A DNA stretch of 64,000 nucleotides from Alentia gelatinosa (taxonomy: Eukaryota > Annelida > Polychaeta > Phyllodocida > Polynoidae). Shown in pieces: positions 30,530 through 43,139 of this stretch. Under the pieces are notes generated by a model, which made no database searches, was not told the DNA's origin, and saw only the letters and a list, made by a program, of their open reading frames with translations. Position 1 is the first letter of the stretch. Every line of letters begins with the position of its first letter. A program made the translations under genes and the position numbers. Location: NCBI GenBank assembly GCA_950022655.1, contig OX465587.1, forward strand, positions 23,687,716-23,751,715, given 5' to 3'.

Positions 30530-32760
30530 TGGGAGAGTCTGTTAGTAATGTACTCGCAGGTTCACTTACTCATTCTGTAAAGAACCAAAAGTAGCACATT
30601 TGGGCTTACGCAAAGGTGGGACACGCGTGTTTTATACAACATGCCTCACCCGCCCGTACTCTTATAACCACGTGTGGGTCCTATACAGATATATATATAA
30701 TTATATATTGGTCTTTTCTGTGTGCATAGTCATATATTCTTCCTTACGTATATAATCAGACTAGTTTTTAGATCATATATGCTAGTCTTTTCTATGTGCA
30801 TAATCAGATGTTCTCCCTTATGTATATTATCATATACTAGTTTTAACATATAATCGCAGTAAAAACCCTGTTTTTATTACCATCATATGTCAGATACCGA
30901 TATAGATTGATTAAAATAGTGATGATGGTATGTTTTCTCATAGATAGCTATGATGTGCTTTTTGGTTATACTGAATTATCAAGTTTTTAAGTTTTTTTGT
31001 TGTAATGTGTATATTTAAGCAGAACATGTAAGCAATGAATGGATTAGATGGTATCAGATCTGTATCACATACAGAAATTGAATGCAGATGTCAACCAACC
31101 ATATATATAAGTGTCAGTTTATATCCCTGGAAATTCCAGTTTTCATCATATTCAAGAAAAAGATGACAAAAAGCAAGATTCGGACACTTTCCGATTTTCT
31201 TTCTATGTTAGCTCCCTATATTTAGCTCTTTGGACCCATTCAGAAATATCCGACCTATAGAATTGCAAACATCAATCGAACTATTTGACGATCAATAAAT
31301 TTGATGAGACAGTGTCTCCCGTCAATGTCACGTTAACAATAACGTGTTTTTTTAGAGGATAACAAATGTTAATCGATGGAACGAATAGATTGAGTGTGCC
31401 ATTTAGTTCACACCTCAAGAATTGTTAGATAAAGGCTGTCAGTCTTGCCTATCCACATGCCTGGGAACGAAAGGACACGTGATCATTCTGGAAATGAAAT
31501 CTATACCCCTTTCAAAGGTTTCTTTATCCCTTTTTACACAAAATACAGAAAATCTAACTTTTTCATAAAACCGAGGAGTCTTATTCACAATTTATAGGAC
31601 TTTGTTGAAGTTATAATTAAAACTTATTGACTTTAAAACCGGGATTTTTAGAACGATCACACCTCTCCATACCTAACCATATCTCTGTCAATTCAACCTG
31701 AATCAATAATAACCACATTCAGATTCACGATATGAATCTAGATTGTCATTTGGTACTTCCCTATTTACCACATGCCAAGGGAATATTTCAAGCGAAAAAA
31801 AGTGGCATGCAAGATCCTGATTCAAATTCTATTTCCATTTTTGATTAAGAGCAAATTTTACCATATATATTCATATATACATATATGTATATATAATAGT
31901 ATTAAATTGAATATAACCTATGTCTCGTAAATGACATCAGTATCTGACATCAAGTTCTCGAACTACAGACTGCTCAATTAGCCTACAGCTATCACGATTG
32001 GGCAAGAGTTTCGCAATAATAATGCGTGCACCACCCACCCACCCACAGATTGATGTGTGCGGTTCTATTAAGTGTCCTATGCATCGATATTGGGGACCTG
32101 CTGAGTGTACATTTTCACCAGGTCAAGGCAAGGTAACTGTTCCTTTCCCTGTGTCAAGGACATATTTACCTTTTCTTTCTGTTAGCTCAGAGATTCACTG
32201 CTTTTTGTAAGCAGTACCATTTGTGCATGGGAAGGACAGAATACCTGCTAGGCAGAGGCCTCTGATGTACACCTTCCCTATTGTGCAAATAGAATTAGTC
32301 TAAAATGGATGTAGTTCAGTGACATAGCTTGGCAGATCTGTGTTCTATAAGAACTATCCACCATGGACCTCGAGTTTACAGTCGTTATCAGCTAAGTCCC
32401 AGCTGATTTGCCCAACACTCACGTCTGTTAGATGACTCAAGCCCATTTATCAGCGTTGATAGCATTTTATGTGAACCGTTTAAACATTACACCTGTGAAA
32501 CCGAACCAGTAAAGTCTGCTGTTTCGCCTTGATATTGATTGGTCTGCAGTCACCTCTAAGAACATGACTCCCTAAATTTCATACCCATAAGTCACACCTC
32601 TTTGTAAGTTACATTCTACAGTCACACCTCAATAAAAATATATTACTGAAACCCTCTAAAAAATGCCATATTCCCACATGTACCCCTGACACTCCGACCC
32701 CGTGACAGCATGTAGACCTTCTAGCTGTTTGACACAGGAAAAAAGTCTGAGACCTATTTC
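30530..32760. other. GPCR intron 2 spacer without recognised features
   Basis: AT-rich. A few local TATATA-rich runs (30690-30840, 31865-31900) and CACCCACCCACCCAC at 32030-32046. No gene or transposon recognised. Confidence 0.5.
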
Positions 32761-32764
32761 CACA

Positions 32765-33060
32765 GGTTGGATTCGCATTTGATCTACTTGGTTACACAAT
32801 GCCTGCAGCCAAACAAACACCTGGCAATGTATTCTTTAACATTGGATGACTTAAATATCAGTGCATATTATTTTCATAGAAAGTGCAGCGATTGCATCAT
32901 ATTCTATGGTATATTCCAGCTCCAATCTGGTGTGTCATACATAAATATCCCCTCAATAGCACTTCAGATATACCTTAGATAATACAGGAACACCGAAACT
33001 GTAACCACAATAATATTGGAAGGCCCACCTATCATATGCCTATCTTTTTCCAACGAAAAA
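32765..33060 (+). repeat. Dispersed ~300-bp repeat, partner at 51345-51640
   Basis: GGTTACACAATGCCTGCAGC, ATTCCAGCTCCAATCTG, CCTTAGATAATACAGGAACA, CACCGAAACTG and CTATCTTTTTCCA appear in this order and, slightly changed, in the second copy. Confidence 0.85.
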
Positions 33061-33568
33061 CAAGGACGATGATCAACTCTGAAGATTAGACATACAATGT
33101 CCGAGTCTACTCTAGCAGTCTAATCAGTCAAAAACCTGTTCTTATCTACCATACGTTGTCTGTCAAAATTATCATAAGGTAACCCCTTCTTCTTTTTCAA
33201 ACTTGTTGTACCGTCCATATATGTCCTATCTCTAAAGAAGAATATTAGAAACAAGAAAAAAAAGGAGACGAAGCTTTACCTTGAAATATATCTTCGAACT
33301 ACAGCGAAAGGATTAATAAATTATCCAAGAAGAATCTAGATGTAACAGTCCAAAGTTCAACCAAGAATAAAGCCTCCTTTTCAACAAAAACAGAAGAATA
33401 AGGATCCACTGTACTTACCATCATAAATTTAACTGAAATACACCACCTATTGCTAAATATTGCGACATGTTTGCCAATATACTGTAAGTCCATAGGTAAC
33501 CCTCTGTGACCCCATCTGTCGCATTTCTGTAAATACTCAGGTGACGCCTGGAAAATTTCCCATTGCAG

Positions 33569-33754
33569 ATTTCATCCACCTGCCTTTTCCGTCTGACGTC
33601 ACTCATCTACGTCATACTCCCACTGACCTGCATCTCGGAGACGACGTCAGCATGGCTGACGAGTGTCATGGCCATGGAGAGGTACCTGGCGGTCCGCAAA
33701 CCGGGGAGGAGATCTCACACCGGTAACCTGCGAGGGCGACTGCTGGTGTCCAGT
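33569..33754 (+). CDS. GPCR exon 3: TM3, ERY motif and second intracellular loop
   Basis: Acceptor TTTCCCATTGCAG, donor TCCAGT|GTGAGC, phase 0 at both ends, residues 170-231. The core SETTSAWLTSVMAMERYLAV is a classical TM3 end with E206-R207-Y208. Loop KPGRRSHTGNLRGRL leads to TM4, which starts VSS and continues in exon 4. An alternative earlier donor (ACCG|GTAACC at 33723) would break the frame to exon 4, so the later one was chosen. The usual disulphide Cys 3.25, 25 residues before the Arg, is Ile here. Confidence 0.85.
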
Positions 33755-34078
33755 GTGAGCTACAGTCAAGCGTTCCTGACCAGTCACTGACCATGTGGTC
33801 AAATCTGTGTGCAGTTTCATTTTGCTAAGTGCCTTTATTAATGAGTCTTCGTGTGTCTAAAGTAATTCACCAGGAATGGGTCAGCATCGTAATCGGCGAA
33901 TTTGTTGAGTGAAGATGTCATGTGCATATTTCATACTATTTCGCGGAAAATGATTTCTGTATATTATGTACAGAATGTATATGTGCATGCATCTAAACAT
34001 GCACGAAACAGACAGTGAGAAATAAGATGGTGTCTAACAAAATTAAATCTCCCAAATGACTTGTTTGGGATATTCGTG

Positions 34079-34250
34079 AGTAAAGTAATAAAACGATGTT
34101 CCTGTAAACGTACAAATTTTGATTCGAACTCTGGCCCTGGGACGTTTACAACGAGGTGTTTACACCGAGTTGTAAACGTCCCAAGGGCCAGAGTGAGGAT
34201 CGAAATTTGTACGTCTACAGGTACAACGCTTTATCTTTACTATATATCTC
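34079..34250. repeat. Foldback hairpin in GPCR intron 3
   Basis: Arms of about 75 nt: CTGGCCCTGGGACGTTTACA pairs with TGTAAACGTCCCAAGGGCCA; outer GTACAAATTTTGATTCGAA pairs with the segment around TCGAAATTTGTAC. The apex lies near 34163. Confidence 0.9.
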
Positions 34251-35026
34251 GAAAACATTCTTATTACTACCTTATTTAAGTTGTAAGAGCCATTTTCAGT
34301 CCAATTTGGGCACAGAACGGTCGATGTGAACCCTAGCTTTCGCTTCGTCCGTGGAATGCGGCTGTGACGTTATCGCATGGCAACACACATAGCAACCTGC
34401 ATAGCAACACTTGTTGTCGCTTGCAAACCAGCGGGAAACCAGCATGAAAGTGTCGGGAAGAAAACATAGCAGTTGTTCTCTCATTGCAGTCCCATTTTGT
34501 GGTGATTGCCTATGTTTATTCACGTTTTTATTTCCGTACTTCGTTGTCTTTTCATAATTCGTGTGTAGATTTCATATTTCAATATAATTGGGTGCCTCTT
34601 GTTTCTGTACTGCAATGTTAACGTTACCGATGTCGAAGCGATATAAAACGTCGGCCATTTTGAAATGATGATGCAATCCCGTTTTTTTTACGCTGGAAAA
34701 CGAACCGTGATTTACTGCACAGCTGTGCAGTACATGGTAGAGAGCAGCATGTAGTAATTACGTCAGTTACGGCAGTAGGTATATAGTAAAGAAATATACT
34801 TCCAAAGTCTGGCGATTACTTTCTACAAAAACTAATTTGACTACCAATAAGCTATGGTGCAATAGACGATCTGCAATAAACGACATCATCCTGGGCATTC
34901 CAGATCGTGTCAATCTAAATAAAATCCCTAGAATGATTTGTTTAGGATATACAGGCCTACCTAGACTTGTACTGACTCAGAGCAACCAACCCCCATACTG
35001 ACTATCTGGTTCTCTTTCCACTTCAG

Positions 35027-35281
35027 GTGATATTGGCTGCGGTAGCGCTCAACCTGCCTGTCTTCTTCGTTTTCCGCATTGAGTTTGATCCTAATTCTGG
35101 TGACTTCCGTAAGGTGTTCACTGAGTGGGCGCTGACGTCTGGGTACGGTGTGTTCTGCTGGACGCGGGCAGTGCTGGCTCAGTTCCTGCCCCTAGGTCTC
35201 CTCATTGTGCTGAATGTGCTCCTTCTGAAATCCATCAACGAGTCCCGCAAACGATGCCGCAAGATGAGCGCCTCATCTCAG
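35027..35281 (+). CDS. GPCR exon 4: TM4, second extracellular loop, TM5
   Basis: Acceptor TTTCCACTTCAG, donor TCTCAG|GTATTG, 85 codons, residues 232-316, phase 0 at both ends. It begins with GTG (Val232), which is an internal codon. TM4 is ILAAVALNLPVFFVF; the loop contains the single Cys275 in YGVFCW; TM5 is LAQFLPLGLLIVLNVLLL with conserved Pro286 and an Asn typical of peptide receptors. The third loop begins KSINESRKRCRKM. Confidence 0.88.
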
Positions 35282-36543
35282 GTATTGGGCCATACACAGA
35301 GATGGCAGCCCTCCATTTTTCAATGAAAACCCAGTTTTCCAGTACCAGCATATAGTTCCTTTTCCTTGTGTAAAAAAGGCAATATTGATTTGCTTATTCT
35401 TGCCAATATAAGGGACTTGGACATACCCCTAGCCCTCTGCTGAGGCTAAATCCCATGTACGTGTTTCCATGTTTTCGTAGTCTCTATGAGGCAGGAATTT
35501 CCACATGAAAGATATTTCCACTTTTCTTGACCCAAATGACATCCCTGCATGCATACAGGTTTGGGTTAGATCACAAGAACAGGGGTTATTTGTACTATAA
35601 ATACGGCTATTATTTTCATGGATTTTTTTCTATGTCAATGACAACATTAAAATTCTGGATGTATTCAATAGACTGAGATACTTTTTTTGTCAATACAGGG
35701 AAAACTCATTCAGATAAATCCCATTCTGATTATACATACACTCAAGTGCACTGGCACAAGCTAGGTCATACCAGTACCCACTTAGTCAGCAGGTCCCCCT
35801 CTTTCTTTCCCAACCTAAATCATATAATTCGCACAAATTCAAAAAGTAAAATAATTCTCAGTAAAAATATCCGATAACTCACCCTGGCCCATTCTCAGGA
35901 CAACCTGAATTGACTACTCCTGATGAATAATGATATAACATTGACTGACACCGAGTAACTTAACTTTTTCTATTCTTTAAACTGATTCATCATGTTTTCC
36001 TGTATCGCACCCCTAAGGAACTTTTTAACTTTTCTCAAAACGATTGAGGATTTGCCTTGTGAACTGTTCTTGTCCATATTGTAATGTGGCCTTACTTTAA
36101 CTGACTATATCATTCTGCAGCTTATTCATTGGGTGGCAATCGTGTAATGCTCGGCACTATTCAATCAGTTAAGACTGTTCGTTAATCTTTGCTATATCTA
36201 TCTAAAAAATACAAAAAAGGGAGCTAGTATTTTTCAAGACCACGGTTAATTGAAGGTGTACCTGCAGGAAGCGGAATTGCAAATTTTTCTCTGTGAAATT
36301 TGTATATCTCTGACTTATGGTGAAATAAACATTGCTCTAGAAAAAAACCCAAAAAAACTAACTCAGGCCACTCAAAACAAACAACTTGTTTCTCATCACC
36401 GCACGCATCAGAAAATACGATTTTAGAATGTTTTTTTTGTGGTTTTTTTCTAAATAGATGAACCTTGATAGAAATTATGAAAGGTATGTGTATTTAGTAT
36501 CAAATTAAAGCTCCTGATGTCAGGGATGCATTAAATGTAGAGC

Positions 36544-36643
36544 CAGTAAAAATCTGGAAACCCCACGTAACCAGACACCCCGCGTAAGCAGCTACTTTGG
36601 CACGGATCGGAAGGTGTCTGCTTATTCGGGGTTTTACTGTATG
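36544..36643. mobile_element. Short non-autonomous pogo-like element (MITE)
   Basis: The right end, on the minus strand, reads TACAGTAAAACCCCGAATAA and GCAGACACC, close to the ends of the pogo element at 20951-23194. The left end holds CAGTAAAAATCTGGAAACCC and AGACACCCCGCGTAAGCAG. Length about 100 bp; no coding. It could be mobilised only by a related full-length element. Confidence 0.65.
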
Positions 36644-36804
36644 TCTGCCCTCTTTGGTATAGGAAAAAGAAAAAAAAAAAGCGCCCTCGTCATTTTTTTC
36701 ATTGCTTGTTGATGAGAAACAAGTTTTTTTTTTAGTGGCCTCATACTGACTCATACAAACTCACATTTACTCTAACTTACTTCTACTTACTGTGTCTTTC
36801 TCAG

Positions 36805-37062
36805 TGTGGACAGCAGCAGACGGCCCAGCTGCGGCTCACCTCAATGCTGGTCGGCACAGTCATCCTCTTTGTGGCAGGGAACGTGCCCATTGCCTTCGCC
36901 AATTCTACCCTCTTTGACCACGTGTTCAGCGGGCTGCGTGTGAATCGTGACACATTCGCCTCGTTCCGAGCTGTCTCTCACCTGCTTGCTATGCTCAGCT
37001 ACGCCCTCGACTTTGTCGTCTATTGCGTCTCCAATCGCCACTTCCGCAATATCGTCACCCAG
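36805..37062 (+). CDS. GPCR exon 5: TM6 and TM7
   Basis: Acceptor TGTGTCTTTCTCAG, donor ACCCAG|GTAGGA, 86 codons, residues 317-402, phase 0. TM6 is LTSMLVGTVILFVAGNVPIA; the usual CWxP is AGNVP, with the helix Pro344 kept. TM7 is VSHLLAMLSYALDFVVYCVS, with D385FVVY389 in place of NPxxY, followed by the helix-8 start NRHFRN. These variants are common in invertebrate peptide receptors. Confidence 0.88.
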
Positions 37063-37924
37063 GTAGGAAAGTCAAACAGATAGACAATATCAACGAGCCC
37101 AGGGTCCCCACTCGTACCATAAAAGGGAGGGTACATCCCTTTTTTTTAGAGAGAGAAGTAAAAACCCCTTCTGTGTTTTTGTTCGGAATTTATACATACC
37201 CATGCCCCTTTTATTTGCATAAAGCGTATTTATAAGCAACCACTGACAGCAAACAGCGACAAGGAAATTTGACAAGAAGCAGAGGCCTAAAAAATTGACG
37301 AAAATACAATACCATAATGGGATAAAAAAAAAGAGAGACCTGTACGTTTTTGATTTAATTAAAGAGTTGCTATAATGAGTATTATTACTTGTATGTGTTT
37401 TAGTTTGCCGACTAAATTCCGAAGTAGTATCCTCTAAAGATGAGAGGAGATTTTAGGAGTTGTAATCAAAATCGGGATTACTCACACATTTCTTTATTAG
37501 AAATATCAAGTTAAAAAACAAGGTATAGATACAAATGCAAATCGTAGCCAAATCTGCCGCTTTATTTCATCAAGGCATAGCACCTTAACATTATAACATC
37601 ATGCCTCTAAGGTGCCGTCCTTGTTAAACTTTATACAGAAATACAAATTCACTTCTTCTTCTTGATGTATTCAATAGAATTGTTTCAACTTCCTTATAGC
37701 TGCTGACCGTATGACCTATTCCTCACAATGATTCTTGTTATATGTATATATCAAGTCATAAACACATTCCTTCAAGGCACATACTCGATAACCAAATTTC
37801 CATATTAAATCAGTTAGTCAACGGGGATAAAAAGGAATATAAAATTGAAAACAGACTAAATCCTAATAGCCCCAGGGCCTTTGTACAATCAGCTATATTC
37901 TGCCAAATACTGAACGAGAGTAAG

Positions 37925-39222
37925 TAGTGTTAGTGTTTATTGCACGACGGGCATATCGTGTATTAGTGACGCGAGGCGTTAGCCGAGCGTCCCTCTTCAC
38001 ACTGGCGCCATATTGTAATGGCCGTCTAGGTAGATCGAACGAAAACGAGGCAATCCCTCTGCACTCAGTCCAGAGTACTGAAAAAAACCTAGTGTTTTTC
38101 TAACCTGAAAGATGGAAATAGCTCTCACGTGATAAATAATCGGCCGATTTTTATAAACAATACATTTTTAGAAACCTGACACTTGGGCCTATCTGCGGAT
38201 ATATATATAAAATACCTGTGATATGAATAAGATTTCCTGTCAGAGATTAAACATCGGAATTGTTTATGTAAAAAACACTAAAATATTTTACCTTCCTGTT
38301 TTCACAGTGATTTAATGAAAAATCTATTGCGATGACATATAGAAATAACCATCCTTTCTTATTATATCTCATGACAGTTAAAAGGATATCAATATTACCA
38401 GGTTGTGATAGATATTTCCTGAGATAATGGACTAATAATGCGTCAGTTAATTGTCAGGAAATTTAGGAATTTGTCAGCAAAAATCTAAGTTTTGAAGCTA
38501 TCACGGGAAATTTTAGCCAAGGCATAGGTATGTGATATCTATACCAACAAATAGACCAGAGTCTTAGCTTTCTGATAATGTTTTATTTATAAATATCGGC
38601 CTGTTATATACAAAGCCAGAGCAATTCACATTTTTTCAAGTTAGAAAATAGTTTTTGTTCCAAGATATATAGTGCCTAACACAATCTAATACTGTCAGAC
38701 CCAATGCTCCATTATCTCAGGAAATATCTATCACAGCCTGGCAATATAGGTATCATATTAATCGTCCTGAAATACTTAAAAAGATAGGATGTTTATTTCT
38801 GTAGGTCATCCCGATAGATTTTTCATTAAATCACTGTGAAAACAGGAAGGTAACATTTTTATGGATTTTTTTACCAAAATAATCTGGATGTTCAATCTAC
38901 GACTGGAAATCTTAGCCAAAACACAGGTATATGATATTACACCAACAAATAGGCCCAAGTTTTAGCTTTTTAACAATGTTTTATTTATAAAGATTGGCCT
39001 GTTATTCACGACACAACAACAAATTACATTTTTAGTTAAATCTCTGCTTATGGGTCTGAAGCCATACTGCCAACCCAGGTAAAGTATCTTGCCTCGTGCA
39101 CATGCAAGTATGTTGCTGGTTTTCTGCAAGTAGGGCCTAGTTACATGCAACCAGCGCCACGCTTATGTGCAAGTGGTGAATGAGAAGCAGATCTGATCGG
39201 AGTGCGATAAACACTAATACTA
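37925..39222. mobile_element. Possible 1.3-kb TIR-bounded element containing the foldback repeat
   Basis: TAGTGTTAGTGTTTATTGCAC at 37925-37945 is the near-perfect reverse complement of GTGCGATAAACACTAATACTA at 39202-39222 (about 19 of 21 match, quoted in two halves here for comparison). Between them lies the foldback repeat at 38240-39040. No transposase frame is visible; target-site duplications are not clear. Confidence 0.5.
38240..39040. repeat. Composite foldback: inverted arms plus flanking direct repeat
   Basis: The arm at 38240-38440 is the reverse complement of 38690-38905 (TACCTTCCTGTTTTCACAGT versus ACTGTGAAAACAGGAAGGTA; CAGATATTTCCTGAGATAATGG versus its complement). The spacer 38500-38640 is repeated directly at 38910-39035 (TTAGCCAAGGCATAGGTA versus TTAGCCAAAACACAGGTA; ACCAACAAATAG; GGCCTGTTAT). 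The related single-armed copy is at 3110-3480. Confidence 0.8.
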
Positions 39223-39244
39223 CTAAATCAAGTTCAGTTTAGTG

Positions 39245-39374
39245 TTCATCCTACCCTGTCTCCAATAATTCATTTGCTACCCTCGTGCAATAAATGATAC
39301 TTTATAGCACGCTCGCCCGAATACAATGACCCAATGTTAAGCCTATGATGTTTTTTTATCAGGGGTAGGATAAA
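39245..39374 (-). mobile_element. MITE with TTTATCCTACCCC-type ends, copy D
   Basis: TTCATCCTACCCTG at the left and CAGGGGTAGGATAAA at the right form inverted ends; CCAATGTTAAGCCTATG is shared with copies A, B and C. Internal sequence otherwise differs. No adjoining hairpin is seen with this copy. Confidence 0.75.
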
Positions 39375-39379
39375 GTGTA

Positions 39380-41690
39380 CATCGTGGTACTAGCAAATAA
39401 TATCTCCTTATTCCCATTACTTCATTACTGGGCTGCATCTTATTTTATCCAATACTCTATGCTCTATTACTTGTAGATCTACGCGCTCTTAAATCTAAAA
39501 AGGCAGAGCACTTAACCGTATCTTGCATAGAGCAAATACTGTCTGTAAAGGGGAAGGTGGTAGACCGGGAATCCTGTTTTGCGAAGTACCCAATACAATA
39601 AGACAACAATCCCGAAACACACCACATCATAATCAGAATTATACATGACACATATCACAATCCCTCATGACACATTACATCATAATCACATTCCCTTGTG
39701 ACATAGCTTATCAAAAAGTTACATTCCCTTATGAAATGAATGAAGTCAAAAATGATTTTGCCAACATCTTATGTGGCATCCTAATCGTCTAACTTGACTC
39801 AGAAACGTCACTCAAAAGTGACGTCATCATCACCTTTCTTCATATTATATTTTACATAATAATGAATATATTCATTATAAATGATATATGATTGTATGAT
39901 TTCTTTAATATTTTCTACGTTAAAACATTTGTTCTAAAAATCATATAGCAACATAATGTACCAACAGTCTCAAAGTAGTTTAGGTTTAATAGATGATGAA
40001 AATCATGTTTATTTATCTATCTCCTCACAACACGTTAAGAGACTACATTCAACATGTTATCATCATACCTAATGTCAGTTCATATCTATAACTAGGAACA
40101 AATGGTTCATCATTGTTATCTAAGATTTATCCAGTCCGCAGGTCATTAGCTGTAACCCACTTGGCAACCAGCCACTTCTACAACTGCCTTTGTATAATTA
40201 TACAAATATGTCAAGCCAGACACATGTAGGAAGTGTAATATCTTAGGTAACAGCTGAATCTAAAAGTAATACTGTATCAGGAAGTATACTAATATGTACA
40301 TAAATGACATAGCAAGTTCAAGGTCCGGTACTTAAATAAACATCTGTTTGGGGTTTTCAAAGGATCTTGCCCGGTCGAAGCGTCTTATGATTTTCCCAGG
40401 AGGATGCACATTCCCTAATTTCATAAATAATAGACATGAATACCTTATACCATAAAGGGGCATTTTTCCAGTTACGAGCATTGGTATATCATGTTCAAAT
40501 AACATTGCATTAGAGACACTGGCATTTTCTTATAACGATAAAAAAAATCGTATTAGTTGGCACCAGCTGCATGGAAATTTGAATATCATTTAATTATCAG
40601 TGTAATTCTTTTATATCTATACTTAAGACTTCGGATTAGTAAATCTCTTGGATTTTGTATTTTAAATCTTAAATATAAAATGCCTTTGGATACCTTTTCC
40701 AATATGACCTTCTCATTGGAATGATATACATGTACATACTATATCTGAATTAAAAGTATCAGTGGCTCTGTCGAGGCAATGAAGGTACGATTTCCACTGA
40801 GTGTATATTGTGACCTATGTGTTTATCAAATCGTAATGTATTAGCTCTTGTTACTTGCTACTGGTAAGCTACATGAATCAGTAATTCAACTACTGGTAAA
40901 CTACATTCGTGACGCTGATTTAGCTTTTTTGTACAATTTCTTTTGCCGAATTTCTTTATTGGGTTACTTCATAAGAATGTTCACAAAACTTTAATACTCA
41001 AGTCGTATTAGGAAAATACTGTCTAAGAGTACGCGAACGTTGTGTGGTATGCCATTCTAGTCCCGCACTAAATCGCACTGGCGCAAGCTGTGGAACTCGG
41101 GTCTGTAGGAAAAAAAATGTATATTAGCCGAAATTGATTCCTTTCTATTATAAAATGTTCATGCCATTCCCAGAGTTTCAAACCCATACTCTGGGCCTTA
41201 AAATATATCTTTGAAAATATAAATAAATTACTTATGGGAGGGATAGCGATTTATACAAGGGCTCTATGGAAAGGGAATAGCTAACTAGAAACATGTGATG
41301 TGTGAAATAGGTTATACTATAATAAATTGGGTTACAATCCAAAAACGTATGAAATAGATAATCATTTAACTGAAAGCCATTGTCAACGTAGATGGGCAAA
41401 GCATCATACACCTGAATTCTGGGTTTAGTGACCAGGTTTGTCTTGAAATGAAACCGAGGCTGGCGCATTTGACGTCATCCACCTTTAAATCGTCCAGTAT
41501 ATTCTTACTGTCTTCGTTCCATGTAGTTGACTATTTCGCGTATTAATTTCGTATTTTTTTAAATATTCATTTGTATCTGGTCGATTTATGTACACTTCAC
41601 CTTCAAATATCCGTACCTAGTTTTCATTTCACTTTTGTTTACATTGTATGGATCCATTTTTACGGGTTTGTTGATGCTTATAATGTTGTT
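39380..41690. other. GPCR intron 5 spacer, nothing recognised
   Basis: AT-rich. Two copies of TACTGGTAAGCTACATGAATCA-like sequence (about 40858-40910) match the minisatellite at 42445-42745. No coding sequence supported. Confidence 0.5.
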
Positions 41691-41845
41691 TTTTTATTTA
41701 CATTTTGCAAGCTGACTGTCGGCCATGAATGGTATTATGGCGTACCTATTTTATTTATATTTCTAACCTCTTATCTCGATGTGTTATATCTATCAATGTA
41801 TCTATGTACCAGTTTCACGGGTTCTTATTATGTATATTAACGGTA
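41690..41845 (+). repeat. Dispersed repeat, partner at 7757-8014 (opposite strand)
   Basis: ATTTTATTTATATTTCTAAC, CTCTTATCTCGATGTGTTAT and ATCTATGTACCAGTTTCACG correspond to the minus strand of the first copy. Confidence 0.6.
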
Positions 41846-42444
41846 GATATAATAAAGTTGGCCTGTGAGCATCAATAATGATAAAATTGTATATAACGTT
41901 TTCCATAATCTAATATTCTAGTTTACAAGACAGAGGAACCAATACCTCCAGGTCATTGGCCAGTGTCATAAATATATCATAAACATATTTGATTTAGAAC
42001 AAAATGAGCTTCCTTCAACAATAGTTTTTCCTTTTCCTGGGCGATTTTAATTCTTTGTAGGTTTCAATATTTCTGACATTTGTTTTGTTGAGAATTCAAT
42101 AATGTAGATCTGTAAAAATGTAGATCGAGACCTTATATAGGCGTCATAGTTTGGTTTAAAATTTTGTAAAACAGGAACATAATACAATCTAGTCGGGAAA
42201 ATATTTCTAACAAGGAAAAATCCCTTTTACTAATTCCTTGAAACATATGATTTAAGCCATGAGCCTCTCTTCTATAAGATAGGTGTGTCGTATTTTATGT
42301 AGATTAATTATGGAAGTAAAATGGGATGCCTTCAAATGAATTCGTAGTGCTCGAATTTGTAAAACTTGAATCCTTTCTAATTGATTATTAAATGAAGTAG
42401 TGTATAAAAGTCATCATAATCAATATAAGGTAAAATGGCCATTT

Positions 42445-42745
42445 TGTAGACTTGTAAGCTACTGGTAAGCTACATAAATCAATGATTCAGCAACTGGTAA
42501 GCTACATGAATCATTGAGTCAGCTACTGGTAAGCTACATGAATCACTGAGTCAGCTACTGGAAAGCTACATGAATCACTAAGTCAGCTACTGGTAAGCTA
42601 TATGAATCAGCTATATGATTCAGCTTCTGGTAAGTTACATGGATCACTGATTCAGCTTCTGATAAGCTACATTAATCACTGATTCAGCAACTGGTAAACT
42701 ACATGAATCACTGAGACAGCTACTGGTAAGCTATTTGAATAACTA
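42445..42745 (+). repeat. 32-bp minisatellite, about nine copies
   Basis: Unit consensus GCTACTGGTAAGCTACATGA followed by ATCACTGAGTCA. Several units contain TGAGTCAGC, which matches an AP-1/Maf half-site motif. Two outlying units are at about 40858-40910. Confidence 0.92.
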
Positions 42746-43139
42746 TTTCAGTCAGTAAAATACAGACTCACATGACATATTTCCACGAATACTAAACTTT
42801 ACTAGATTTAACACACTCACTAACGATGACAGTTAAGTCTAAAGGGAGTGTTCTATTGAACGGGCAAAAATGTAACATCGTTGGGTGTTTGTACTATACA
42901 TGGTTATAGCATAAAATCAGGAAAAGAGAGTGTCAACCGATGTCCTGCGATCGTCGGTTGCAGGAATCCGACAACAGCTAATCTATCAGATGTTTATTTC
43001 AAAAAGTTCAGTTGGCTGTACTTTTTTTTGATTTTGAATAATTACAAAACCTAGTTTTATATTCACCTAGGTTTTGGAATTAATTACCACCATATATATA
43101 TATATGTATATGAAAAATAAACTCGAACTATTTTCGTGT

